A stretch of 64,000 bases of DNA from Pseudarthrobacter sp. L1SW (GTDB taxonomy: Bacteria; Actinomycetota; Actinomycetes; Actinomycetales; Micrococcaceae): contig NZ_CP078079.1 of NCBI RefSeq assembly GCF_020809045.1, positions 868,001 through 932,000 of the forward strand, read 5' to 3'. Below are positions 35,507-42,990 of the stretch, piece after piece. The position numbers were made by a program, and so were the translations under genes. The notes beneath the pieces were generated by a model. It was given only the letters and a program-made list of their open reading frames with translations. It ran no database searches and was not told the origin of the DNA. How positions within the stretch are numbered: the first letter of the stretch is position 1; the number at the start of each line of letters is the position of its first letter.

Positions 35507-36039
35507 GCACGCAGGAGGCACCCGCCCAGCACGAAAGCCCGGCGCAGCGCACGCAGGCGCAGCAGGACACCCCAGCGCAGCCAGGCACCGACGGCGGCCG
35601 GCGGATCGAGGTCCTGGTTCCCATGCGCTGGGGCGACATGGACGCGTACGGGCACATCAACAACGTCCAGATTGTCCGGATGCTGGAAGAAGCCCGGATC
35701 GCAGCCTTCGGCCCGCCCCGGGGCGCCGGTCTGCCCGGGATGGAACCGCACGTTTCCCTCTTCAACGACGTCCCGGAGGGCACCATGGCGCTAGTGGTAG
35801 ACCACAAGATCCGGTACGTCAGGACCCTCGAATACCGCAACGTGCCGGCCGTGGTCCTGGTGTGGATCGGGGCAGTGAAGGGGGCCAGCTTCGACATCCA
35901 CTATCTGGTCCAGGATCCGGTCACCCGGGAGGACTGCGTGAAGGCAAGCAGCCACCTGGCGTTCGTGGACGAAGCCACGGGACGGGTGCAGCGGCTTACC
36001 CGGGAACAGAAGGAACGGCTGGCACCGTTCACGGCCTGA
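35503..36039 (+). CDS. Hotdog-fold acyl-CoA thioesterase (4-hydroxybenzoyl-CoA thioesterase-like)
   Basis: A 178-residue protein. After a Gln/Ala-rich N-terminus of 30 residues comes a YbgC/FcbC-type hotdog domain with MRWGDMDAYGHINNV, where the Asp is the usual catalytic position, then RYVRTLEYRNVPAVVLVW and ASSHLAFVDEATGRV. It hydrolyses acyl-CoA or acyl-ACP thioesters. It starts at TTG 35503 overlapping the ABC exporter stop (TTGA), an uncommon start that makes expression dependent on translation of the exporter. The link suggests the exporter cargo could be acylated or lipid-like; that is inference. Confidence 0.83.
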   Translation: MSTQEAPAQHESPAQRTQAQQDTPAQPGTDGGRRIEVLVPMRWGDMDAYGHINNVQIVRMLEEARIAAFGPPRGAGLPGMEPHVSLFNDVPEGTMALVVDHKIRYVRTLEYRNVPAVVLVWIGAVKGASFDIHYLVQDPVTREDCVKASSHLAFVDEATGRVQRLTREQKERLAPFTA

Positions 36040-36121
36040 GCCGCAGTGCGGGGGCACTGCCACCCATTGCGCAGCGGGCGCCTGCATCGGAAACTGAAAG
36101 CCCAACCAAGGAGCAGCGAAC

Positions 36122-36355
36122 ATGGCCAAGAAAAAGACCTGGAAGGAAATGTCTCCGTCAGCCAAGGCAGGCACCATTGTGGTGGGCATCGTGCAGATGT
36201 CACTGCTGGTAGCAGCGCAGCGGGACATCTCCAAGCGCCCGGCCGCAATGATCAACGGTCCCAAGGCGGCTTGGCGTGCGGCGTCCTTCATCAACTTCAT
36301 CGGCCCCATGGGCTACTTCATTTTCGGCCGGAAGAAGCCCGTCACCGCCATGTAG
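36122..36355 (+). CDS. Small PLDc_N-like membrane protein
   Basis: A 77-residue protein with a hydrophobic segment near residues 16-30, a basic loop (QRDISKRPAAMINGPKAAW), and a second hydrophobic segment ending FIGPMGYFIFGRKK. The N-G-P-K-x-x-W and F-x-G-P-x-x-Y-F-x-F-G-R pattern resembles the phospholipase D N-terminal (PLDc_N) domain, which occurs alone in many actinobacterial proteins and is structural, not catalytic. AAGGAG lies 8 nt before ATG 36122. It stands alone between the thioesterase and McrB genes. Confidence 0.75.
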   Translation: MAKKKTWKEMSPSAKAGTIVVGIVQMSLLVAAQRDISKRPAAMINGPKAAWRAASFINFIGPMGYFIFGRKKPVTAM

Positions 36356-36426
36356 GGGGCCAGGCCGAGCCGGCCGTTCACAGTCTGTTGAGCGCCCGTC
36401 CAGCTTGACCCTGTAAATTTGAATTC

Positions 36427-38658
36427 ATGACCCCCGCCTCCACTGCTGCCATGACCCGCGCCCTCGGCATTTCAAAGGAGATTGAGGACGCAGCGTGGTT
36501 CGTATTGGGCCCGGGGCTTCTGGGAAAGCCGTCTGCCCTGGATGGCCGGACGCTGACGTGGACGGCGGACGCGGCGGCTGAGCTCCTGGAGCGCCTGGAA
36601 CGCGGGACGCCGGACCCGAAAGCCCCCATGATGACCAACCTCCGGCATAACCTGGAGGGCGCCTCCCGGGAGGCGAAGCAGCTGGCCGTAGAACTGCTGT
36701 TCCTGCAGTCCCTCCCGCTGGCCCATGAGGTGAAGTCACTGAAGGTCAAGCGTGCCCGCGTGGCCGAGGCTGCTTCATGGCTGGAGCCTCCTCTGGAGCT
36801 GCCCGACGAGCTCTACGAGGGCATGACGGACCACGGCGTCATCAGGGACCGCACCGCCGAGTTCAACTGGACCATCTGGGACCACCTCAAATGGCTGTGC
36901 CGCTTTGTCCAGCACGTGGACCAGCAGCCCACGGCGGCCATCGCCGCCGCCCTGCAGGACCCGCTGGAGTTCCACCGCCTGGCTTCCGCCACACCGGACG
37001 ACCAGCCCGCCATCCGCCGCAGCATCGAGTTCCTCACCTGCCCCAGCTACTTCGAGCCCGTGGTGGCGGACGTGGAGCGGCAGGAGATCCGGGACGCCTT
37101 CGCCTCGCTGGTGGGCGGCGCGAAGGGGGATGCCGAAGAGGACGTCACCGCTGACATCCACCGCATCCGCCTGCACCTGGACGAGCAGGCCGGCCAGCGC
37201 ATCGACTGGTACTCCCGCCAGCTTGTCAGCCAGTGGCGCAAGGTGGGCGACCCCGGCCGGCGGGCGTGGCTGCTGCGCACGCACAGCGACAACACCGAGC
37301 TGCTCACCGCCTGGCAGGGCGAGGAGAAGGTGACCCTCGACGTCGAACATCTCCGCCTGCTGGACCCGGGCGTTACCGCAGGGCTGGTCCAGCACGCCGT
37401 GGACGAGGACTACAAACACCTCGGCTATGTGGAGCGCGAGGACACCAAGACGGCGGTCTTTGCCTTCCTGACGGTGATGAAGCCGGGGGACCTGGTGCTG
37501 TACCAGCACGCGGGCGCGGTGCGGCTGGGTGTGGTGCTGGGAGAGCCCGAACACAACGATGACAACCGGCGGCTGCGCCGCAAGGTCCGCTGGTTCGACG
37601 AAGGGCACGCCACCACCAGCCTGCCCCGGCACGTCCAGCGTCAGCTGGCCACGCCCGGAATCGTTGTGGACGTGACCAAAGTGGTGCAGGCGCTGCAGGC
37701 CCTGCTGCCCGCAGAAGCGGAAACGGAGCCCGACGGCGACGCTGAAGCGGCCGCCGTCGTACCTCCCGTCCAGGAGGGCTTCCGCCCGCTGACCCGCGAG
37801 TTCGCCGACTCGCTGCACATGGAGCTTGAGCCGCTCCAGGAGATCGCCGAACTGCTGGAGGAGAACCGGCAGCTGGTCCTGTATGGGCCGCCGGGCACCG
37901 GCAAGACCTACTTGGCCAAGCACCTGGCCGCCGAGCTGGCGGACGACACCACGGATGAGCGCGTCAAACTGGTCCAGTTCCATCCCTCGTACGCGTATGA
38001 GGACTTCTTCGAGGGATACCGGCCGGACAAGACGGACGAAGGCCAGGTGTCCTTCAAGCTGGTGGCGGGGCCGCTGCGCCGGCTCGCGGAGGAAGCGGCG
38101 AAGCCCGGCAACGAGAAGAAGCCGTACTTCCTGATCATCGATGAGATGAACCGCGCCAACCTGGCCAAGGTGTTCGGTGAACTGTACTTCCTGCTGGAAT
38201 ACCGGGACGACCGGATCTACCTGCAGTACAGCCCGAACGAGCCGTTCACGCTGCCGGACAACCTGTACATCATCGGCACCATGAACACCGCGGACCGCTC
38301 CATCGCCATGATGGATGCAGCCATCCGGCGCCGGTTCTCCTTCATCGAGCTGCACCCGCAGACCGAACCCGTGAAGGGATCGCTGCTGCGGTTCCTCCAG
38401 GCGCGCCAGCTGGACCTCACGCCCGCGCTGCTGCTGGACGCCCTGAACAGTGCGATTGACGAGTGGGACCGGGACCTGATGATCGGCCCGTCCTACTTCA
38501 TGAAGCCCGCTGCCCAGACGCCGGCCGGCCTGCGCCGGATCTGGAAGTACGAGCTCATGCCGCTGCTGGAGGAGCACTACCACGGCCAGTTGACCCGCGC
38601 GCAGCTTGAGGAGCGTTTCGGGCTGGACCAGCTGCTGGGACGCCTTGCGGGCCGCTGA
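36427..38658 (+). CDS. McrB-like AAA+ GTPase/ATPase of a type IV restriction system
   Basis: A 743-residue protein. The C-terminal AAA+ domain has Walker A GPPGTGKTY (about residue 488), Walker B YFLIIDEMNRANLAKVFGEL (about 568), and IIGTMNTADRSIAMMDAAIR (about 615), where M-N-T-A-D-R-S is the McrB signature. The first 480 residues form a long N-terminal region. Within it, about residues 340-410 (MKPGDLVLYQHAGAVRLGVV and following) look like a small beta-barrel reader found in some restriction proteins, a likely modified-DNA-binding module. The nuclease partner is encoded next, with overlapping frames. It would cut DNA carrying methylated or otherwise modified bases. No methyltransferase accompanies it. 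Confidence 0.88.
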   Translation: MTPASTAAMTRALGISKEIEDAAWFVLGPGLLGKPSALDGRTLTWTADAAAELLERLERGTPDPKAPMMTNLRHNLEGASREAKQLAVELLFLQSLPLAHEVKSLKVKRARVAEAASWLEPPLELPDELYEGMTDHGVIRDRTAEFNWTIWDHLKWLCRFVQHVDQQPTAAIAAALQDPLEFHRLASATPDDQPAIRRSIEFLTCPSYFEPVVADVERQEIRDAFASLVGGAKGDAEEDVTADIHRIRLHLDEQAGQRIDWYSRQLVSQWRKVGDPGRRAWLLRTHSDNTELLTAWQGEEKVTLDVEHLRLLDPGVTAGLVQHAVDEDYKHLGYVEREDTKTAVFAFLTVMKPGDLVLYQHAGAVRLGVVLGEPEHNDDNRRLRRKVRWFDEGHATTSLPRHVQRQLATPGIVVDVTKVVQALQALLPAEAETEPDGDAEAAAVVPPVQEGFRPLTREFADSLHMELEPLQEIAELLEENRQLVLYGPPGTGKTYLAKHLAAELADDTTDERVKLVQFHPSYAYEDFFEGYRPDKTDEGQVSFKLVAGPLRRLAEEAAKPGNEKKPYFLIIDEMNRANLAKVFGELYFLLEYRDDRIYLQYSPNEPFTLPDNLYIIGTMNTADRSIAMMDAAIRRRFSFIELHPQTEPVKGSLLRFLQARQLDLTPALLLDALNSAIDEWDRDLMIGPSYFMKPAAQTPAGLRRIWKYELMPLLEEHYHGQLTRAQLEERFGLDQLLGRLAGR

Positions 38659-39898
38659 CCCCGGCGCGTCCGTCCGGCACCTGGTGCTGGACGAACTGTC
38701 CCGCGGCATCGTGGAGCGGCTGGACCCGGCCAGCGCTTCCTTCCTGAATTCCAGCGGCCTGGCCAAGGCATCACCCATGGGCCTTGGGCTGTACCGGATC
38801 GAGCCGGTAGGCAAGGTGGGTTCGGTGCGCACACCCACGGTGCAGCTGGACGTGCGTCCCAAGGACAGGCTGGGGCTGAGCAGGCTCCTGTTCCTGCTCA
38901 GCTACGCCGGAGAGCAGGGCTTCCGCCCTGACTCGGTCTCCGCCTTGGAGGACCGGGAGCTGTGGAGCGCGCTGGCGGAGTCGCTGGCGCAGCTGGCCGA
39001 GCGGGCCCTGGGCCGCGGCGTGCTGCAGGGCTATCTCACGGTGGACGAATCGCTCCGGACGGTCAAGGGCCGGATCCGGATTTCGGACCAGATCTCCCGG
39101 CGTCCCGGCATGCTGGTGCCCCTTGAGGTGTCCTATGACGAGTTCACCGAGGACATTGCCGAGAACCGGATCCTGCGCGCCGCGCTGGAGCGGATGGGCC
39201 AGGTGCCGCGCGTCCGCCCCGAGGTGCTGAGCAGGCTGCGCCAGCTCAAGGGAAAGCTCGACGCCGTCACGCGCCTCCCGGCCGGAGCGCCGCTGCCCCG
39301 GTGGAAAGCCACCAGGATGAACGTCCGCTACCACGCCGTGCTGCGCCTGGCGGAGCTGATCCTGCGCAACGCCTCCGCGGAAGCGGGCGAAGGCATGCAG
39401 CAGACCGCCTCCTTCGTGGTGGACATGTCCCAGGTGTTCGAGGATTTCGTGGGCACGGCGCTGCGGGAGGCAATGGCCGCCTACCCGGGCGAGCTCCGGC
39501 TCCGGTTCAACGCACTCCTGAGCGAGGCGGTGCATGACGCCGACAGGCTGTCGGTGCGCCCGGACGCCGTACACCTGCTCGGGGGGCGGCCGGTAGTGGT
39601 GTACAACGCCAAGTACACCGCTGCTTCAGATTCCGGCGCTTCCCTGACGGCGGACCACTACCAGATGCTGGCCCACTGCACCGCACTGGCAGTGCCCACC
39701 GCCTGGTTGGTCTACGCCGGGGCGGGGGAGATGAAGCTCCGCCGCATCCTCAACACGGATATCGACATCGTGGAATTTCCGCTGGACCTGTCCAGGCCGC
39801 CGTCGGAAATCCTCGCGTCCGTCCGGGAACTGGCCCGCCAGTCCTGGGGCGAGGTTGTCCGGCAGGCTGGGCCCACGCCCGCAGGGTTCCCGGGCTGA
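38645..39898 (+). CDS. McrC-like nuclease subunit with altered PD-(D/E)xK motif
   Basis: About 417 residues. The N-terminal half (TVQLDVRPKDRLGLSRLLFL, LAESLAQLAERALGRGVLQG, LTVDESLRTVKGRIR) is typical of McrC and docks to McrB. The C-terminal nuclease core has RPDAVHLLGG with the first Asp (about D307) and VVVYNAKY where D/E-x-K is expected: Asn (codon 39605-39607) replaces the second acid, while the Lys is kept. The start is uncertain; TTG 38645 overlaps McrB by 14 nt, and TTG 38606 and GTG 38684 are alternatives. If Asn is real the nuclease may be weakened or use a different ligand. Confidence 0.8.
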   Translation: MRAADPGASVRHLVLDELSRGIVERLDPASASFLNSSGLAKASPMGLGLYRIEPVGKVGSVRTPTVQLDVRPKDRLGLSRLLFLLSYAGEQGFRPDSVSALEDRELWSALAESLAQLAERALGRGVLQGYLTVDESLRTVKGRIRISDQISRRPGMLVPLEVSYDEFTEDIAENRILRAALERMGQVPRVRPEVLSRLRQLKGKLDAVTRLPAGAPLPRWKATRMNVRYHAVLRLAELILRNASAEAGEGMQQTASFVVDMSQVFEDFVGTALREAMAAYPGELRLRFNALLSEAVHDADRLSVRPDAVHLLGGRPVVVYNAKYTAASDSGASLTADHYQMLAHCTALAVPTAWLVYAGAGEMKLRRILNTDIDIVEFPLDLSRPPSEILASVRELARQSWGEVVRQAGPTPAGFPG

Positions 39899-39973
39899 GC
39901 TTGCGAGGTTAGGGTGCGGGTGGGGACGCTCATGGCGCTTCGGTGTGGGGCAAGGAAGGCCATGCCTATCCGG

Positions 39974-40009
39974 CACGAGGGGCACGTCCAAAAGGACGTG
40001 CCCCTCGTG
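39974..40009. terminator. Bidirectional hairpin terminator
   Basis: A perfect 16-bp stem (39974-39989 with 39994-40009) with an AAAA loop, between the convergent mcrC-like and xylanase genes. Confidence 0.87.
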
Positions 40010-40053
40010 TGTCCCGACGACGTGACGCCGCCGGAGCAGGAATCGGGTGTTGG

Positions 40054-41199
40054 TCAGGCTGCGTCGCGCAGAACTTCGCGCAGCGCCTCGTACTGTGGCT
40101 TCGGGTTGTTGTGCATGTCGTACAGCAGGCCTGCGCCCTGGCCGGTGAACCAGCCCGGGATCCAGGAATTCGCGTCGGACACGCCCCATACCGTGTATGA
40201 GTTGCACGCCTCAACGGCGAGACAGTCCTCAAGGGTCTGTGCCCACCAGTCAACCTGCTGGTCGGCCTCGGCAGGGTCCACCGGGGTGTTGGTGTAGGTG
40301 CCGTTCGGCTTCTGGGCGACGTAGGTCCGAATATCGACCTCAGTCAACGCGACCTCCAGACCCAGGTCGGCGAATCGCTGCAGGTTGTTGCGCAGGTCAG
40401 GGTAGCCGTACTGCGTGTCCAGGTGCCCCTGGAAACCGACACCGTGAATCGGCACACCGTCCGCGAGCAGTTCCTGCACGAAGGCATACGCAGCGTTGCT
40501 CTTGGGGCCAGTGAACTCCAGGTTGTAATCGTTGTAGAAGAGCAGCGCATTCGGGTCGGCCTCGTGCGCCCAGCGGAATACGTCGGCGACGTACTGCTCG
40601 CCCGGCAGGCCGAGTTCCTCGTATGCCTGGTACCAAACGGTCTCGCGGAAGCTACCCTCGGCGTCGTCGTTGAAGATCTCGTTGACGACGTCCCACTGCT
40701 GGATGTCGCCCGCGAAGTGCCCGGCGACTGTCCGGACGTGGTTCTCCAAGATCACGCGCAGCTCTTCGGCGCTGTAATCCCCCGTTGTGAGCCAGGTGGG
40801 CAGCTGGTTGTGCCACACGAGCGTGTGCCCCCGTACCACCTGGCCGTTCGCCTCGGCGTTGGCGATCAGCGCCTCCGCCGCGGCCCAGTCGTAAACGCCG
40901 GGAGCCGGGTTCAGCGCCTCCCACTTCATCACATTTTCGGCGGTGACGCTGGAGTACTGGGTGTTGACGATGTTGCGGTACTTGCCGTTTTGTTCCAGCA
41001 GATCGGCATTCACGGCAACACCGATCTTGATGCCGGCTTCGTCCGCGAGGGCGCGCAGGCTGTTCTCACTGATGACGGACGAGTGCTCTGACGCCTTTGG
41101 GTCTGACGGCGGAGCCGGAGCAGCGAAGGCCGTGCTCGGGACGATCACCACAGAGGCCAGCGCCAGGACGCTCGCGAGTAGGGGACGAGTTGTGCGCAT
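40054..41199 (-). CDS. Secreted endo-1,4-beta-xylanase, glycoside hydrolase family 10
   Basis: A 381-residue protein. A signal peptide of about 26 residues ends in an AFA-AP cleavage site, and the remainder is a GH10 TIM barrel. Visible are VTAENVMKWEAL, GHTLVWHNQLP, the acid/base Glu174 in WDVVNEIFND, GVGFQGHLD and the nucleophile Glu287 in ALTEVDIR. It cleaves internal xylan bonds outside the cell. There is no carbohydrate-binding module. AAGGAG precedes ATG 41199. A ROK regulator and a relic of a xylose permease lie behind its promoter, consistent with a xylan/xylose locus that has partly decayed. Confidence 0.94.
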   Translation of the reverse strand: MRTTRPLLASVLALASVVIVPSTAFAAPAPPSDPKASEHSSVISENSLRALADEAGIKIGVAVNADLLEQNGKYRNIVNTQYSSVTAENVMKWEALNPAPGVYDWAAAEALIANAEANGQVVRGHTLVWHNQLPTWLTTGDYSAEELRVILENHVRTVAGHFAGDIQQWDVVNEIFNDDAEGSFRETVWYQAYEELGLPGEQYVADVFRWAHEADPNALLFYNDYNLEFTGPKSNAAYAFVQELLADGVPIHGVGFQGHLDTQYGYPDLRNNLQRFADLGLEVALTEVDIRTYVAQKPNGTYTNTPVDPAEADQQVDWWAQTLEDCLAVEACNSYTVWGVSDANSWIPGWFTGQGAGLLYDMHNNPKPQYEALREVLRDAA

Positions 41200-41470
41200 A
41201 AATACTCCTTTGTACGAGGGGCGTGGCGGGCGGATTAGCTTTCTCCTCCCACCGACCCATAGTTAGCCAGAATAAGTTGCGCCTGTCAACAAATAGTTCC
41301 TGAATGTCACGCCCTTCCTCGATTCCTCCGACCGACGGCGGACCGACGCCGCGCGGTGTGGCACCGTTCGACTGGGGAGTTGCTCACGATCGGACGTCCA
41401 CCCGCTGCGGGGCGCTGGGTCACTACTTGCCAGCCCGTGCTTATCCGTACCAGCGCAAAGGCTGTAATAA
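41200..41470. other. Intergenic region upstream of the xylanase
   Basis: This holds the xylanase leader and promoter. On the minus strand there is TTGACA (41289-41284), with a weak -10 TAACTA (41265-41260) 18 nt away. AT-rich sequence from about 41255 to 41310 is the likely site for regulator binding. I see no gene between 41310 and 41470. Confidence 0.4.
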
Positions 41471-41698
41471 TGGGAACCGCGAAAATCCGCAGGATTCTGG
41501 GCGGCACTGGCAGGTGTTGTCAGCGCGGCCCGGGCGGGCGGTGCTGTCGCCTTTGCCGGGCAGAACGATGAGCTGGATGCCATCGCAGCGGTATTCATCG
41601 GCGGTGCGGCGGTCCAGGTCGGAAGAGGAACCGTCACCGGTTTCAACAAGCGCCGTTCCGGGGAGATGAGCGACTACAACGGATTTCGAGAGGCATAG
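41471..41698 (+). pseudogene. xylH: xylH remnant: C-terminal piece of a xylose ABC permease with internal deletion
   Basis: A stop-free frame of 75 codons with no start codon, preceded by two stops at 41465-41470. Its translation contains FWAALAGVVSAARAGG and NDELDAIAAVFIGGAAV, which align with the conserved near-C-terminal helices of XylH permeases (E. coli XylH has AELDAIAACVIGG at this place). It then jumps from GTVTG straight to FNKRRSG, resembling the extreme C-terminus of such permeases, so about 50 codons seem deleted in between. Some 300 N-terminal codons are also missing. The TAG stop overlaps the GTG start of the ROK regulator, suggesting the two were once translationally coupled. 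Confidence 0.75.
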
Positions 41699-42915
41699 TG
41701 TTGACGGCTTCACAGCTGAGGAAGCTGGACGGTACGCGAAGAACCAAGGCGGCGCCGCTCCATAGCACGGACACGATCCGGCGCACCAACTTGTCGTTGA
41801 TTTTGGGCCTGCTCCACAGGGGAGGACCGCTGTCGCGTGCCGACCTGACGAAGCGGACGGGGTTGAACCGCTCAACTATAGGCGCCCTTGCGGCCGAGCT
41901 CGGGGACCTCGGACTTGCCTACGAAACAGAACCGCCTGCCATAGGGCGTGTCGGACGGCCAAGCCCCCTCGTTCATCCCAACGAAAAGGTCGCGGCCTTA
42001 GCCATTAATCCAGATGTAGATGCCGTGACCGTCGGGCTTGTGGGCCTCGGCGGTCACGTTCATCGCAGGATTCGGTATGAGGCAGCCACACAGCCTTCCG
42101 TAACGGAAACAGTGAACATTAGCCGGGCGATTGTAGAAGGAATGCAGGCCGACCTGGACGCCATGGATCGGATTACAGGCGTTGGGCTTGCTGTTCCCGG
42201 ACTCGTCAGATCGTCCGACGGCCAGATACTACTGGCACCGCACCTCCAGTGGGCCGATGAGCCCTTGGCGGCCTTTCTTGAGCAAGCCCTGGCCCGTCCG
42301 GTGCGTGCCGGGAACGATGCCACTCTGGGTTCGCTCGCCGAAAGTATTTACGGGGCGGCCGTAGGGATCTCGGACGTTGTGTATCTGAACGGAAGCGCCA
42401 GCGGCATCGGCGGTGGCGTCATGTCCGGAGCCAGGACTTTGCGGGGTTCTGCAGGTTTTGCCGGCGAGCTTGGACACACTCTGGTGCGAACCAACGGGGA
42501 AAAGTGCCATTGCGGAAGGTCCGGGTGTTTGGATGCCGAAGTCCGCCTCGAACGGCTGCTCGCCCCGCTCGGCCTTGCCCGGGCGGATCAGGACGAGCTG
42601 GAGCGGGCCATTGCCGAGCCTCCGTCCCGGGAGCTGCAAAAGGAAGTTGAACGGCAGATCGACCTCCTTGCGGTGGCACTGACGAATTTTGTCAACATTT
42701 TCAACCCCGAAATGATCGTGCTCGGCGGGTTTCTGGGCGCGATCTTCTCCCTGGACCCGGAGCGCCTTACCTCGGCCGTGGCCCGGGAGACGATCGGGGG
42801 ACTCGGAGCGGACGTCAAGATTAAAAGGGCGGTTCTCGGGTCCGAATTGCTATTGGTTGGCGCCGCCGAGCTGGCATTTGCCCAGCTTCTCGCTGACCCT
42901 GCCGGGACGGCCTAG
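41698..42915 (+). CDS. ROK family transcriptional regulator (XylR-type)
   Basis: A 405-residue regulator. An N-terminal winged helix (GPLSRADLTKRTGLNRSTIG) is followed by a sugar-kinase-like ROK domain with GLGVAVPGLV, the ROK signature GELGHTLV and the zinc site CHCGRSGCLDA. NagC/XylR-type members repress sugar genes and release DNA on binding the sugar. The start is GTG 41698 with GAGAGG 5 nt upstream; TTG 41701 is possible. It is divergent from the GH10 xylanase and abuts a xylH remnant, so xylose or xylo-oligosaccharides are the likely effectors. No clear operator is visible. Confidence 0.88.
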   Translation: MLTASQLRKLDGTRRTKAAPLHSTDTIRRTNLSLILGLLHRGGPLSRADLTKRTGLNRSTIGALAAELGDLGLAYETEPPAIGRVGRPSPLVHPNEKVAALAINPDVDAVTVGLVGLGGHVHRRIRYEAATQPSVTETVNISRAIVEGMQADLDAMDRITGVGLAVPGLVRSSDGQILLAPHLQWADEPLAAFLEQALARPVRAGNDATLGSLAESIYGAAVGISDVVYLNGSASGIGGGVMSGARTLRGSAGFAGELGHTLVRTNGEKCHCGRSGCLDAEVRLERLLAPLGLARADQDELERAIAEPPSRELQKEVERQIDLLAVALTNFVNIFNPEMIVLGGFLGAIFSLDPERLTSAVARETIGGLGADVKIKRAVLGSELLLVGAAELAFAQLLADPAGTA

Positions 42916-42990
42916 ACCTTCCCTCGAGATACCCGGGGCATCAGGTCAACCGTTGCCGGTCCTTTTTGTCGAAGGCCGGAGGCCTGCGCC

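Noticed and set aside
36775-38862. A 695-codon antisense frame across mcrB
   Set aside because: Same reason: strong codon bias of the sense gene leaves the complementary frame open.
41304-41669. A 121-codon frame upstream of the ROK regulator as a gene
   Set aside because: Composition is irregular and no ribosome binding site is seen; the xylH-like frame in another phase explains this DNA better.
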